In this document: piece by piece, positions 29,004 through 36,529 of the stretch
Layout: each line of letters starts with the position of its first letter
How positions within the stretch are numbered: the first letter of the stretch is position 1
Assembly: GCA_003697105.1 (NCBI GenBank)
Contig: RFFQ01000096.1
Coordinates: forward strand, 1 to 36,529
Reading direction: 5' to 3'
DNA length: 36,529 nt
From: Gemmatimonadota bacterium
Lineage (GTDB): Bacteria > 4572-55 > J002
Translations under genes and position numbers: made by a program
Notes under the pieces: model-generated
The model's input: the letters and a program-made list of their open reading frames with translations, nothing else
Told to the model about the DNA's origin: nothing
Database searches by the model: none

Positions 29004-29516
29004 TTGCAACGGGATCGAAATATGAATGCAGAAGGCATGGACCTCATGGAACGCGTTGTGGCTGTAAACCGATGTGCCAAAGTGGTGAAAGGTGGACGAC
29101 GCTTCCGTTTTAATGCAATTGTTACGGTTGGAAATGGCAACGGTGTTGTCGGAATTGGTTTAGGGAAAGCCAACGAAGTAGCCGATGCGATCCGAAAAGG
29201 GACAGAAGACGCTCGCAAGAACATGATCCGGATACCCCTCGTTAAAGGCGGTACGATTCCGTATCGTATCGTCGGTAAGTATGGTGCCGGAAAGGTATTG
29301 CTCAAACCGGCCGCAGATGGCACCGGCGTAATTGCCGGTGGTGGGGTTCGGGCCGTATTAGAAGTGGCTGGGGTGAAGAACATCTTGACAAAGAGTTTAG
29401 GTTCAAATAATCCGCACAATATTGTGAAGGCAACTTATACGGCACTCAAAAACTTGCGTTCTGCATCTGAAGTTGCAAAAGCGCGAGGCAAGAAGGTCGA
29501 AGAGATTTATAGCTAG
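29004..29516 (+). CDS. rpsE: ribosomal protein uS5
   Basis: S5 shapes the mRNA entry tunnel and affects decoding fidelity; mutations in its first domain give spectinomycin resistance elsewhere. The 170 residues include [20 protein letters not shown] and [20 protein letters not shown]. The start codon is TTG, with AAGGAG exactly seven bases upstream. The first ATG (29022) is 25 bases from that site and is unlikely to be used. Confidence 0.95.
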   Translation: MQRDRNMNAEGMDLMERVVAVNRCAKVVKGGRRFRFNAIVTVGNGNGVVGIGLGKANEVADAIRKGTEDARKNMIRIPLVKGGTIPYRIVGKYGAGKVLLKPAADGTGVIAGGGVRAVLEVAGVKNILTKSLGSNNPHNIVKATYTALKNLRSASEVAKARGKKVEEIYS

Positions 29517-29544
29517 TCTGTTTGTAGAGATAGGGTAGATAATT

Positions 29545-29739
29545 ATGATGCTGAAAGTGACTCAAGTTAAAAGTGTGATTGGTCGTCACACAAAACAAAA
29601 ATTGACCATGCAAGCGTTAGGTCTGCGGAAGATAAATCAAACGGTACTCCATCATGATACGCCTCAGATCCGTGGAATGCTGGATAAAGTTCAACACCTG
29701 GTTTCGGTAGAGGAGGTCGAAGACGATGCAATTGCATGA
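29545..29739 (+). CDS. rpmD: ribosomal protein uL30
   Basis: L30 is a small 50S protein. The conserved half is [20 protein letters not shown] followed by [20 protein letters not shown]. At 64 residues it is slightly longer than many L30 proteins because of an acidic tail. Its end overlaps the rplO start by 14 bases, and the rplO ribosome binding site (AGGAGG, 29711-29716) lies within it, implying translational coupling. Confidence 0.96.
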   Translation: MMLKVTQVKSVIGRHTKQKLTMQALGLRKINQTVLHHDTPQIRGMLDKVQHLVSVEEVEDDAIA

Positions 29740-30181
29740 TCTAAAACCGGCAAAAGGCGCGGTTCGGAAACGGAAACGAGTGGGTCGCGGACAAGGTTCT
29801 GGAAAAGGTCGGACGGCGGGTCGAGGGCATAAGGGCCAACGCTCGCGTTCCGGTTTCAAAAGCCGTCCCTGGTTTGAAGGGGGGCAAATGCCTTTAGCGC
29901 GGCGATTACCCGGTAAAGGGTTTAACAACAAAAAATTTAAAACCATCTATCAGATTGTCAATGTAGCGGATTTAGCGAATCTGGAAGGTGAGGTGAATCC
30001 TGCTATCTTAAAAGAGCGGGGATTGATCCGTAAAACTACAGTACCGGTCAAAATCTTAGGTGATGGAGACCTTACGAATCCGTTAACTATTACAGCGGCT
30101 GCATTTAGCCGTTCTGCAAAGGAGAAGATTGAAAAAGCCGGTGGTCAAGCGATTGTTCAATCCGCAGGGAGACACAAATAA
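29726..30181 (+). CDS. rplO: ribosomal protein uL15
   Basis: L15 is a late-assembly 50S protein with a long basic extension into the rRNA. The 151 residues begin [20 protein letters not shown]. They contain [20 protein letters not shown] and the C-terminal [18 protein letters not shown]. secY begins two bases after its stop codon, a conserved and probably coupled arrangement. Confidence 0.98.
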   Translation: MQLHDLKPAKGAVRKRKRVGRGQGSGKGRTAGRGHKGQRSRSGFKSRPWFEGGQMPLARRLPGKGFNNKKFKTIYQIVNVADLANLEGEVNPAILKERGLIRKTTVPVKILGDGDLTNPLTITAAAFSRSAKEKIEKAGGQAIVQSAGRHK

Positions 30182-30183
30182 AA

Positions 30184-31509
30184 ATGCTGAATAGCTTTCA
30201 AAATATCTTCAAGATTCCGGAGTTACGTAATCGGGTTATCTTCACCTTGTCGATTTTGGTTGTGTACCGGATCGGAGCACATATCCCCGTACCGGGAATT
30301 GATAGTGCGGCAATGGGTGAGTTTATGCGACAGCAGGCAAGCACACTTTTCGGACTATTTGATATGTTCGTGGGGGGTGCTTTGGCAAAAGCGAGTATTT
30401 TCGCACTGGGAATTATGCCGTATATCAGTGCCTCCATTATTCTCCAATTGTTTACGGCGGTCTTCCCGTATTTTGAACGATTGAAAAAAGAAGGTCCCGA
30501 AGGACAGAAAAAAATTACCCAATATACGCGTTATGGAACGGTCGGGCTTTCCGCTTTGCAAGCATGGGGGATGGCGGTTTTTATTGAAAGTATGAATAGC
30601 GCAGGTTTAAACGTCGTTCCAGAACCGGGATGGGGTTTCCGCCTGCTCACGACGTTAACATTGACCGCCGGGACGGTTTTTGTGATGTGGCTCGGTGAGC
30701 AAATCTCAGAACGGGGTATCGGTAACGGGATTTCGCTCTTGATCTTTATTGGGATTGTCGCCACCTTTCCACAAGGTGTTTTGGAATCTGTGGAGTATTT
30801 TCGCCAAGGGTTGATGTCTCTATTCCAAGTAATTTTGTTGGTTGTCTTGGCGGTGTTAGTGACGGCGGCAGTGATTTATATTACCCAAGGACAACGTAAA
30901 ATTCCGGTACAATATGCAAAACAGTTCCGAGGGCGGAAAGTTTACGGAGGGCAAAGTACACATATTCCATTGCGTGTCAATACGGCGGGTGTGATTCCAA
31001 TCATTTTTGCGCAATCATTGATTATGTTTCCCAGCACCATGGCGGCGGTTTTCCGGGTTGAATGGATGCGGGTTGTGGAATCATGGTTTGCGCCCGGCGC
31101 GCCGTTATATCTAATTGTGTATTCCCTGTTGATTATCTTTTTCGCTTATTTTTATACTGCTATTATCTTTAACCCCGTTGATCTTGCCGATAATATGAAA
31201 CGGTATGGCGGGTTCATCCCGGGCATTCGTCCCGGTAAACGGACGTCCGATTATATTGATCGTGTCTTGACGCGGATTACATTACCCGGTGCTATATTTT
31301 TGGCGTTGATCTCAATCTTTCCCTACTTTTTGATTCAGTCCATTCATGCTCCCCAATTGTTGAGTTACAATTTAGGGGGAACTGGATTGCTCATCGTTGT
31401 CGGGGTTGGGCTTGACACGTTGCAGCAAATTGAAACGCATTTACTGATGCGACACTATGATGGTTTCATGAAGAAGGGTAAAATTAGAGGGCGGATTGGT
31501 CGCGGATAA
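30184..31509 (+). CDS. secY: preprotein translocase subunit SecY
   Basis: SecY is the protein-conducting channel of the inner membrane. The 441 residues carry about ten hydrophobic helices. Family motifs include VYRIGAHIPVPGID near the N-terminus (plug region just after), GISLLIFIGIVA, the cytoplasmic loop RKIPVQYAKQFRG and NPVDLADNMKRYGGFIPGIR with GKRTSDYID, a site of SecA and ribosome contact. AGGGAG inside the end of rplO serves as ribosome binding site. SecE is encoded at 4729. Confidence 0.98.
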   Translation: MLNSFQNIFKIPELRNRVIFTLSILVVYRIGAHIPVPGIDSAAMGEFMRQQASTLFGLFDMFVGGALAKASIFALGIMPYISASIILQLFTAVFPYFERLKKEGPEGQKKITQYTRYGTVGLSALQAWGMAVFIESMNSAGLNVVPEPGWGFRLLTTLTLTAGTVFVMWLGEQISERGIGNGISLLIFIGIVATFPQGVLESVEYFRQGLMSLFQVILLVVLAVLVTAAVIYITQGQRKIPVQYAKQFRGRKVYGGQSTHIPLRVNTAGVIPIIFAQSLIMFPSTMAAVFRVEWMRVVESWFAPGAPLYLIVYSLLIIFFAYFYTAIIFNPVDLADNMKRYGGFIPGIRPGKRTSDYIDRVLTRITLPGAIFLALISIFPYFLIQSIHAPQLLSYNLGGTGLLIVVGVGLDTLQQIETHLLMRHYDGFMKKGKIRGRIGRG

Positions 31510-31532
31510 GCCTTTGATAAAGGTCTGACACA

Positions 31533-32180
31533 ATGCACTTATTGCTGTTGGGTGCCCCCGGTTCCGGAAAAGGGACACATGCCAGTCGCTTACAGCATGA
31601 CTACGGCATTCCCCAAATCTCGACAGGTGATATCCTGCGAGAGCATATCCGTAAAGGTACGAAATTTGGGCATATTGCAAAAAAGTATATCGACCAAGGA
31701 GATTTGGTACCGGATGATGTCGTGTTAGATATGATTTCGGTTCGTCTCGATGCCCCGGATTGTAAAAATGGGTTTACCTTGGATGGATTCCCGCGGACCA
31801 TCAATCAGGCGGAAGGGTTAAGCCGGTTACTAAATGCCAAAAATGCTATGTTGGATCATGTCATCAAATTAACGGTTTCACCGGATGTCTTGGTTCACCG
31901 GTTAACGAACCGGCGTATCTGTTCCCAATGTGGGGCGGTTTATAATTTAGTTATAAATCCTCCCCAAAAGCCTCGTGTGTGTGATCGCTGTGGTGGAGAG
32001 GTCATTCAACGTCCTGATGATAATGAACATACGATTCAGAAACGATTTTCAGTTTACATGAATCAAACGCGTCCTTTAGTGGAATATTACCAATCAAAAG
32101 GATTGCTCGTTGACATTTCGGGTGAAGGCTCATTTGATGAAGTTTATCAGCGGATTTTGAGAGTTATTAAGGTGAAGTGA
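31533..32180 (+). CDS. adk: adenylate kinase, long form with zinc-binding lid
   Basis: Adk interconverts ATP plus AMP and two ADP in the cytoplasm. The 215 residues contain the P-loop GAPGSGKGT (7-15), the AMP-binding STGDILRE and DGFPRT, and a long LID domain with Cys130, Cys133, Cys150 and Cys153, the structural zinc site seen in many bacteria. It lies between secY and map, the common arrangement outside the Enterobacteria. Confidence 0.98.
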   Translation: MHLLLLGAPGSGKGTHASRLQHDYGIPQISTGDILREHIRKGTKFGHIAKKYIDQGDLVPDDVVLDMISVRLDAPDCKNGFTLDGFPRTINQAEGLSRLLNAKNAMLDHVIKLTVSPDVLVHRLTNRRICSQCGAVYNLVINPPQKPRVCDRCGGEVIQRPDDNEHTIQKRFSVYMNQTRPLVEYYQSKGLLVDISGEGSFDEVYQRILRVIKVK

Positions 32181-32186
32181 TACAGG

Positions 32187-32975
32187 ATGATCGTCCGAAA
32201 ATCGAAGCGGGAAATTGAGAAAATCCGCGAGAGTTGTCAGATTGTTGCCAAAATCTTGCGAATGCTTGAAGCTGAAATTAAGCCTGGTGTTTCCACGGGT
32301 TATTTGGATACATTAGCAGAAACGTTTATTCAGGACCATGGTGGTTCTCCGGCATTCAAGGGATATAAAATTAAGCAAGAAGGAAAAACCCTTGTTTTCC
32401 CGGGTAGTATTTGTGCTTCCATCAACGATGAGGTCGTTCATGGTATCCCAAATCCGCAACGCTATTTGAGAGAGGGTGACATCATCAGCATTGATGTGGG
32501 TGTGAAAAAGAATGGCTACTATGGGGATTCTGCCTGGACATTTCCTGTGGGTGATGTTAATCCAGACATACAGCGTTTGCTGGATGTCACCAAAACCTGT
32601 TTAACTCTTGCAATTCAGAATGCCCGGGCGGGCAATCGAGTGTCGGACATTGCCAGTGCCGTTCAAGGCTATGCGGAAAAACATAACTGTTCGGTTGTTC
32701 GGGAATATGTAGGACATGGCATCGGACGCAATATGCATGAAGAACCTCAAGTTCCGAACTATGTTCCCTTTCAAAAAGACCCGGTTTTGAAAGCCGGATA
32801 TACCATTGCCATTGAGCCAATGATCAACCTTGGGAGTGCCGAAGTGCGTGTGTTGGATGATGGTTGGACGGTTGTCACCGCAGATGGGAAATGGTCAGCT
32901 CATTTTGAACATACGGTTGTTATTTTACAAGATAAAACTTTGGTTTTAACTCAACTCGATGAGGCATACGGATAA
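32187..32975 (+). CDS. map: methionine aminopeptidase, type I
   Basis: Map removes the N-terminal Met from nascent proteins after deformylation. The 262 residues have the pita-bread fold motifs and all five metal ligands: Asp103, Asp114, His177, Glu210 and Glu241. His84 (VVHGIP) is the other conserved active-site histidine. There is no N-terminal extension. The gene starts six bases after adk with AGGTGAAG within the end of adk, and its stop codon abuts the infA ATG. Confidence 0.98.
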   Translation: MIVRKSKREIEKIRESCQIVAKILRMLEAEIKPGVSTGYLDTLAETFIQDHGGSPAFKGYKIKQEGKTLVFPGSICASINDEVVHGIPNPQRYLREGDIISIDVGVKKNGYYGDSAWTFPVGDVNPDIQRLLDVTKTCLTLAIQNARAGNRVSDIASAVQGYAEKHNCSVVREYVGHGIGRNMHEEPQVPNYVPFQKDPVLKAGYTIAIEPMINLGSAEVRVLDDGWTVVTADGKWSAHFEHTVVILQDKTLVLTQLDEAYG

Positions 32976-33197
32976 ATGGCTAAAAAAGAAGATACAATTC
33001 AAGTTGAAGGTACGGTACTCGAATCCTTACCAAATGCAATGTTCCGGGTTGAGTTGGAAAATGGGCATGAAATTTTGGCATATGTTTCCGGTAAAATGCG
33101 GATGCACTTTATCCGGATTTTACCCGGTGACCGGGTGACCGTGGAGATTTCACCGTATGATCTGTCCAGAGGTCGTATTACTTATCGATTTAAATAA
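32976..33197 (+). CDS. infA: translation initiation factor IF-1
   Basis: IF-1 is a 73-residue OB-fold protein that occupies the ribosomal A site during initiation. It begins [20 protein letters not shown]. It includes [20 protein letters not shown] and ends with [13 protein letters not shown]. The ATG directly follows the map stop codon with no spacer, so the two are probably translationally coupled, with GATGAGG inside map as ribosome binding site. Confidence 0.98.
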   Translation: MAKKEDTIQVEGTVLESLPNAMFRVELENGHEILAYVSGKMRMHFIRILPGDRVTVEISPYDLSRGRITYRFK

Positions 33198-33212
33198 TAA
33201 GGATAAGGAATT

Positions 33213-33329
33213 ATGAAAGTTCGTCCCTCAGTAAAGCGAATTTGTGAGTATTGTAAAGTGATTAAACGACGGGGAGTTATCCGCGTTATTTGTTCGCGGA
33301 ATCCAAAACATAAACAGCGACAAGGTTAA
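33213..33329 (+). CDS. rpmJ: ribosomal protein bL36, zinc-binding form
   Basis: This 38-residue protein is encoded in a frame starting [20 protein letters not shown]. Cys11, Cys14, Cys27 and His33 form the zinc site, so this is the C+ type. It helps fold helices of 23S rRNA late in 50S assembly. AAGGA lies just before the ATG, and the rpsM ribosome binding site follows the stop directly. Its position between infA and rpsM is the usual one. Confidence 0.97.
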   Translation: MKVRPSVKRICEYCKVIKRRGVIRVICSRNPKHKQRQG

Positions 33330-33340
33330 AGGAGGTTTTC

Positions 33341-33724
33341 GTGGCTCGTATTGCTGGTATTGACTTACCACGAAATAAGCGGGTAGAAGTAGCTTTGACC
33401 TATATTTATGGGATTGGGCGTACCTCTGCCAAAAAAATTTTGGATGCCGCAGGTGTGGATTATAGTACGCGCGTCCATGACCTAACCGAAGGTGAGATCA
33501 ATCGCCTTCGCCGTGAAATTGAAGCGAACTATAAAGTGGAAGGCTCGCTTCGTGCGGAAGTAAATATGAATGTGAAACGACTAATGGATATTGGATGTTA
33601 TCGGGGTCTGCGCCATCGTCGAGGGTTGCCGGTGCGAGGACAACGAACCAGTACCAATGCTCGTACACGGAAAGGTCCTAAACGTACTGCCGGTTCCGGA
33701 CGTCGTAAGATTACAAAGAAATAA
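33341..33724 (+). CDS. rpsM: ribosomal protein uS13
   Basis: S13 forms intersubunit bridges with L5 and contacts P-site tRNA with its C-terminal tail. The 127 residues begin [20 protein letters not shown] and contain [20 protein letters not shown]. The start codon is GTG, with AGGAGG five bases upstream. I could not recognise the S4-binding pseudoknot that precedes rpsM in Escherichia coli; only 11 bases separate rpmJ from rpsM. Confidence 0.97.
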   Translation: MARIAGIDLPRNKRVEVALTYIYGIGRTSAKKILDAAGVDYSTRVHDLTEGEINRLRREIEANYKVEGSLRAEVNMNVKRLMDIGCYRGLRHRRGLPVRGQRTSTNARTRKGPKRTAGSGRRKITKK

Positions 33725-33751
33725 TTAATAAACCATAGGAGTAGCAATTCA

Positions 33752-34147
33752 ATGGCACAACCGAAGAAGAAACGCGGTCAGAAAAAGGTTAAAAAAAGAG
33801 TAGAGGCGTTAGGGGTTGCCCATATTCGGGCAACATTCAATAACACTATTGTAACCATCACCGATATGTCAGGAGGAGTTATCTCTTGGGCAAGTGCCGG
33901 AAAGATTGGTTATAAAGGCTCCAAAAAAAGTACTCCTTTCGCGGCAGGTCAAGCCGCTGAGGCGGCTGCAAAAGAAGCAATGGATATGGGCCTGCAAAAA
34001 GTTGAAGTTTGGGTGAAAGGTCCAGGCTCGGGTCGAGAATCTGCCATTCGTTCCTTGCAAGTGGCAGGATTGACCATTGTCGCAATTAAAGATGTAACCC
34101 CTATTCCTCATAACGGATGCCGTCCGCGTAAGCGTCGTCGGGTTTAG
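33752..34147 (+). CDS. rpsK: ribosomal protein uS11
   Basis: S11 is part of the 30S platform. The 131 residues include a lysine-rich N-terminal tail, [20 protein letters not shown] and the C-terminal [13 protein letters not shown], which is nearly invariant. It overlaps nothing and ends 15 bases before rpsD. Confidence 0.98.
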   Translation: MAQPKKKRGQKKVKKRVEALGVAHIRATFNNTIVTITDMSGGVISWASAGKIGYKGSKKSTPFAAGQAAEAAAKEAMDMGLQKVEVWVKGPGSGRESAIRSLQVAGLTIVAIKDVTPIPHNGCRPRKRRRV

Positions 34148-34162
34148 TGAAGGAGATCATTG

Positions 34163-34783
34163 ATGGCAAGATATACGGGTCCTGTTTGTAAATTATGTCG
34201 TCGGGAAGGACAAAAGTTATTTCTCAAAGGTGAACGATGCTTTTCGGACAAATGCGCAATTGAGCGTCGTAATTTTATTCCGGGCCAACACGGTCAGCGG
34301 CGGCGGTCTAAAATTTCCGAGTACGGTATTCAATTGCGGGAAAAGCAAAAAGTTCGTCGAATGTATGGTGTTTTGGAACGTCAATTTCGGACGTACTTCA
34401 AAAAAGCGGCACGCAAATCCGGTGTGACCGGGCATAACCTGCTTCAAATATTGGAACGACGCTTGGATAACGTCGTTTATCGCTTAGGTATTGCGCCGTC
34501 TCGTCAGGCAGGTCGCCAATTGGTACGACATGGCCACTTTTTGGTGAATGGCCGGAAAGTCAATATTCCATCCTATCTGGTCAATGCCGGGGATGAAATT
34601 ACCGTGCGAGAAAAAAGCATGGAAGTTGTTCGAAATTTATCCCGGAAAGGTCGGATAAATATCCCTGCATGGTTGTCCCTCGATGCCCCTAAACTGACCG
34701 GCACCGTTTTACAATTACCCACCCGGGATGATATTACGGTTCCGATTCAAGAACAGCTTATCGTGGAGTTGTATTCAAAATAA
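34163..34783 (+). CDS. rpsD: ribosomal protein uS4, zinc-binding form
   Basis: S4 nucleates 30S assembly and forms part of the mRNA entry site. Cys9, Cys12, Cys26 and Cys31 give the N-terminal zinc finger. The S4 RNA-binding domain is visible from [20 protein letters not shown] (about 94-113) to [16 protein letters not shown]. The start is the ATG at 34163, seven bases after AAGGAG. An in-frame TTG directly before it is closer to that site and less likely. Length 206 residues is typical. Confidence 0.97.
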   Translation: MARYTGPVCKLCRREGQKLFLKGERCFSDKCAIERRNFIPGQHGQRRRSKISEYGIQLREKQKVRRMYGVLERQFRTYFKKAARKSGVTGHNLLQILERRLDNVVYRLGIAPSRQAGRQLVRHGHFLVNGRKVNIPSYLVNAGDEITVREKSMEVVRNLSRKGRINIPAWLSLDAPKLTGTVLQLPTRDDITVPIQEQLIVELYSK

Positions 34784-34820
34784 ACACAACTTGTACAGAT
34801 GCTGGAATACGATTCTGTAT

Positions 34821-34856
34821 GTTAAATTCTGCTCGAATCTTTCACAGAATTTTAAC
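34821..34856 (+). promoter_or_regulatory. stem-loop with competing arms in the rpsD-rpoA spacer
   Basis: GTTAAATTCTG (34821-34831) pairs with CAGAATTTTAAC (34845-34856) over 11 bp with one bulged base and a 13-base loop. An upstream ATTCTGT (34812-34818) can instead pair with ACAGAAT (34844-34850). Only A-rich sequence follows, so it is not a terminator. It lies just ahead of the rpoA ribosome binding site. Confidence 0.45.
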
Positions 34857-34879
34857 CTAAAAAAGGATAATAGCGTCAT

Positions 34880-35899
34880 ATGAAATTAAAAGGCTTTCAG
34901 ATGCCTCGTTCGATCCAATTTGATGAGGACACCCTGACTCCCCAATACGGTGAGTTTATTGTCGAACCGCTGGAGCGAGGTTTTGGTACAACTCTTGGTA
35001 ATGCATTGCGCCGCACGTTATTGTCATCTATCGAAGGTGCCGCGGTAAGCGCCGTTAAATTTGATGGTGTCTTACATGAATTTTCCGCATTGCCCGGCGT
35101 CGTTGAGGATGTGCCGGAAATCATTCTGAACTTAAAAAGTCTCGCGGTTCGATTGCATGGCGATGAAGATAAGAAAATATACTTAAATGCCAAACGTGAA
35201 GGTGAAATTACAGCGGCGGATATTCGTACGGACGGTACCGTTGAGATCGTAAACCCCGATTTATATATTGCTACGCTCAATAAAGGTGCAGAACTCAATA
35301 TGGAACTCACTGTAACCAAAGGGCGCGGGTATGTGGAAGCGGTTAACGGGCAGAATCACTCGATCGGTATGATTCCAATCGATGCGATTTATTCCCCGGT
35401 AAAACGAGTTAATTATCGGGTCATGAATACCCGTGTGGGACAACGAACAGATTATGACCGTTTGCTCTTGGAAGTGGTTACGGATGGGTCGTTATCGCCA
35501 GATGATGCGGTAATTCAAGCCGCACATGTGCTACGCGAACACCTCTTGTTATTTGTCAACCTGCGGGAAGAACCGGTAGATGTGGAAGAAGAAGAGGTCG
35601 ACCGAGAACGAGAACGGATCCAAAAGCTATTGCAGATGAGTGTAGATGAACTTGAACTTTCTGTTCGCTCCAGCAACTGCTTGCAAGCCGCAAATATTGA
35701 TACCTTAGGTGATTTGGTGCAAAAAACTGAAGTGCAAATGCTGAAATATCGGAATTTTGGACGGAAATCCCTGCAAGAAATTTCTTCAATTTTAGAAGAG
35801 CTCGGTCTGCATTTTGGAATGGATGTAGCCCCCTATCTGGATGAAGCACCGGTGGAAGATTCCGCTTCGGATGCTGATGTGACAGAAGATGATGAATAA
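34880..35899 (+). CDS. rpoA: RNA polymerase alpha subunit
   Basis: Two alpha subunits scaffold core RNA polymerase, and their C-terminal domains contact UP elements and activators. The 339 residues show the N-terminal dimerisation domain (EPLERGFGTTLGNALRRTLL at about residues 29-48) and the alpha-CTD helix-hairpin-helix region (VRSSNCLQAANIDTLGDLVQ, then YRNFGRKSLQEI). The Arg and Asn that bind DNA in Escherichia coli are conserved. The last 20 or so residues are strongly acidic. AAAAGGA is about 12 bases ahead of the ATG; a Met at residue 8 is a less likely start. Confidence 0.97.
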   Translation: MKLKGFQMPRSIQFDEDTLTPQYGEFIVEPLERGFGTTLGNALRRTLLSSIEGAAVSAVKFDGVLHEFSALPGVVEDVPEIILNLKSLAVRLHGDEDKKIYLNAKREGEITAADIRTDGTVEIVNPDLYIATLNKGAELNMELTVTKGRGYVEAVNGQNHSIGMIPIDAIYSPVKRVNYRVMNTRVGQRTDYDRLLLEVVTDGSLSPDDAVIQAAHVLREHLLLFVNLREEPVDVEEEEVDRERERIQKLLQMSVDELELSVRSSNCLQAANIDTLGDLVQKTEVQMLKYRNFGRKSLQEISSILEELGLHFGMDVAPYLDEAPVEDSASDADVTEDDE

Positions 35900-35924
35900 A
35901 CCTTAACCAAAAGTGGTGTGATTA

Positions 35925-36326
35925 ATGCGACATCGTAAATCTATTGCAAAACTCGGTCGAACCGCAAGCCACCGGAAGGCACTGATGCGGAATATGGCAC
36001 TCGCGCTTTTAAAATACCGTCGAATTCGGACGACACAAGCAAAAGCAAAAGCGCTCCGGCCGTATGTGGAAAAGTTGATAACCCTCGCCAAACGAGGTGA
36101 CCTCCACGCTCGACGCCAAGTGTTGAAACATATCCAAGACCCCAAATTGGTCAGAGTGTTATTTGATGTGTTGGCGCCGCGTTATATGGATCGACCCGGA
36201 GGTTATACCCGCATTTTGAAGTTAGACAATCGAACCGGTGATGGTGCGCCAATGGCGATCTTGGAACTGGTCGATGAAGATTTTGAAACTTTCGGTACGG
36301 ATTCTGACGAAAACAGCGGGGAATAA
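35925..36326 (+). CDS. rplQ: ribosomal protein bL17
   Basis: L17 is located near the tunnel exit and closes the alpha operon as in most bacteria. In the 133 residues the conserved core is [20 protein letters not shown], then [20 protein letters not shown]. The C-terminal half includes [20 protein letters not shown]. An acidic tail follows. The gene ends 24 bases before a strong terminator. Confidence 0.98.
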   Translation: MRHRKSIAKLGRTASHRKALMRNMALALLKYRRIRTTQAKAKALRPYVEKLITLAKRGDLHARRQVLKHIQDPKLVRVLFDVLAPRYMDRPGGYTRILKLDNRTGDGAPMAILELVDEDFETFGTDSDENSGE

Positions 36327-36350
36327 CGGGTTTAGAAAATATTCAATCAA

Positions 36351-36401
36351 GTTCAATAAAAAAGACAGATAGCATACCACTATCTGTCTTTTTTATTGAA
36401 C
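36351..36401. terminator. perfect 22-bp bidirectional terminator after rplQ
   Basis: Arms 36351-36372 and 36380-36401 are fully complementary over 22 bp around a 7-base loop (CATACCA). The core stem GACAGATAG/CTATCTGTC is flanked by an A tract on the left and a T tract on the right, so it can end transcription from both directions. It marks the end of the whole supercluster. The remaining 128 bases to the window edge contain no gene I can support. Confidence 0.9.
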
Positions 36402-36529
36402 AAAGGGAAACAGTCTGGGGCGGTATTTATCCCACATTGAGCAGTTGCCCCATGTAAAAAAATGATTTATCGTGATAGATTTTGTTTTTGGTCTTATTTT
36501 GGAATCAGTTACGTTGGTTCCAGTTGATA

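Noticed and set aside
36393-36529. Open minus-strand frame of about 44 codons ending inside the terminator after rplQ, possibly the 3' end of a convergent gene.
   Set aside because: The predicted peptide resembles nothing I know, the frame is too short to judge, and it has no visible start. The bidirectional terminator makes a convergent gene plausible, but more sequence to the right is needed.
1-36529. Search for CRISPR arrays, insertion sequences, attachment sites, toxin-antitoxin pairs or phage genes.
   Set aside because: No tandem spaced repeats, transposase-like proteins or other accessory genes were seen; the region is a conserved housekeeping cluster.

Overview
The window is 36.5 kb of ordinary-looking bacterial chromosome. 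It is almost entirely one co-oriented (+ strand) information-processing supercluster, in which the L11/L10-rpoBC, str, S10, spc and alpha operons lie end to end without interruption. All of these genes are full length. The RNA polymerase subunits carry the insertions typical of Gram-negative (Gracilicutes-type) lineages: a long insert in the beta flap and the large trigger-loop insert (SI3) in beta-prime. SecE is the short single-membrane-span form. Base composition looks moderate by eye. I cannot name the phylum from sequence alone. An uncultivated Gracilicutes-type phylum (for example a Poribacteria- or Latescibacteria-like lineage) is a guess, not a finding.

Layout. 1-119: the start of a gene leaving the window on the minus strand, and a divergent promoter region. 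178-4279: a polyprenol/dolichol kinase-like membrane protein, methionyl-tRNA formyltransferase (fmt) and the DNA-uptake channel ComEC. 4331-7729: a consensus promoter, then tRNA-Thr(GGU), rpmG, secE, nusG, rplK, rplA, rplJ and rplL. 7730-7945: a spacer with two RNA hairpins. 7946-16360: rpoB and rpoC. 16457-20784: promoter, rpsL, rpsG, fusA and tuf, ending in a hairpin. 20877-25983: rpsJ to rpsQ (S10 operon). 26009-31509: rplN to secY (spc operon). 31533-35899: adk, map, infA, rpmJ, rpsM, rpsK, rpsD and rpoA. 35925-36326: rplQ, followed by a perfect 22-bp bidirectional terminator. No gene-free stretch exceeds 300 bases. The longest spacers are the first 177 bases, 7730-7945, 16361-16527 and 4280-4413.

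The genes work together as the core expression machinery: RNA polymerase alpha, beta and beta-prime, the elongation factor NusG, most ribosomal proteins, EF-G, EF-Tu and IF-1, the Sec translocon (SecY, SecE), and the start of protein maturation (Fmt adds the formyl group, Map removes the initiator Met).

The most unusual thing in the window is inside rpoB. About 100 residues resembling an extracellular carboxypeptidase-regulatory-like (CarboxypepD_reg, Ig-like) beta-sandwich are inserted in frame between the second lobe and the rifampicin-region core of the beta subunit. Second-tier observations are a basic insert in L24, the mRNA hairpins between rplL/rpoB, rpoB/rpoC, tuf/rpsJ and rpsD/rpoA, and tRNA-Thr placed directly ahead of rpmG-secE. 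I found no mobile element, CRISPR array, rRNA or defence system.
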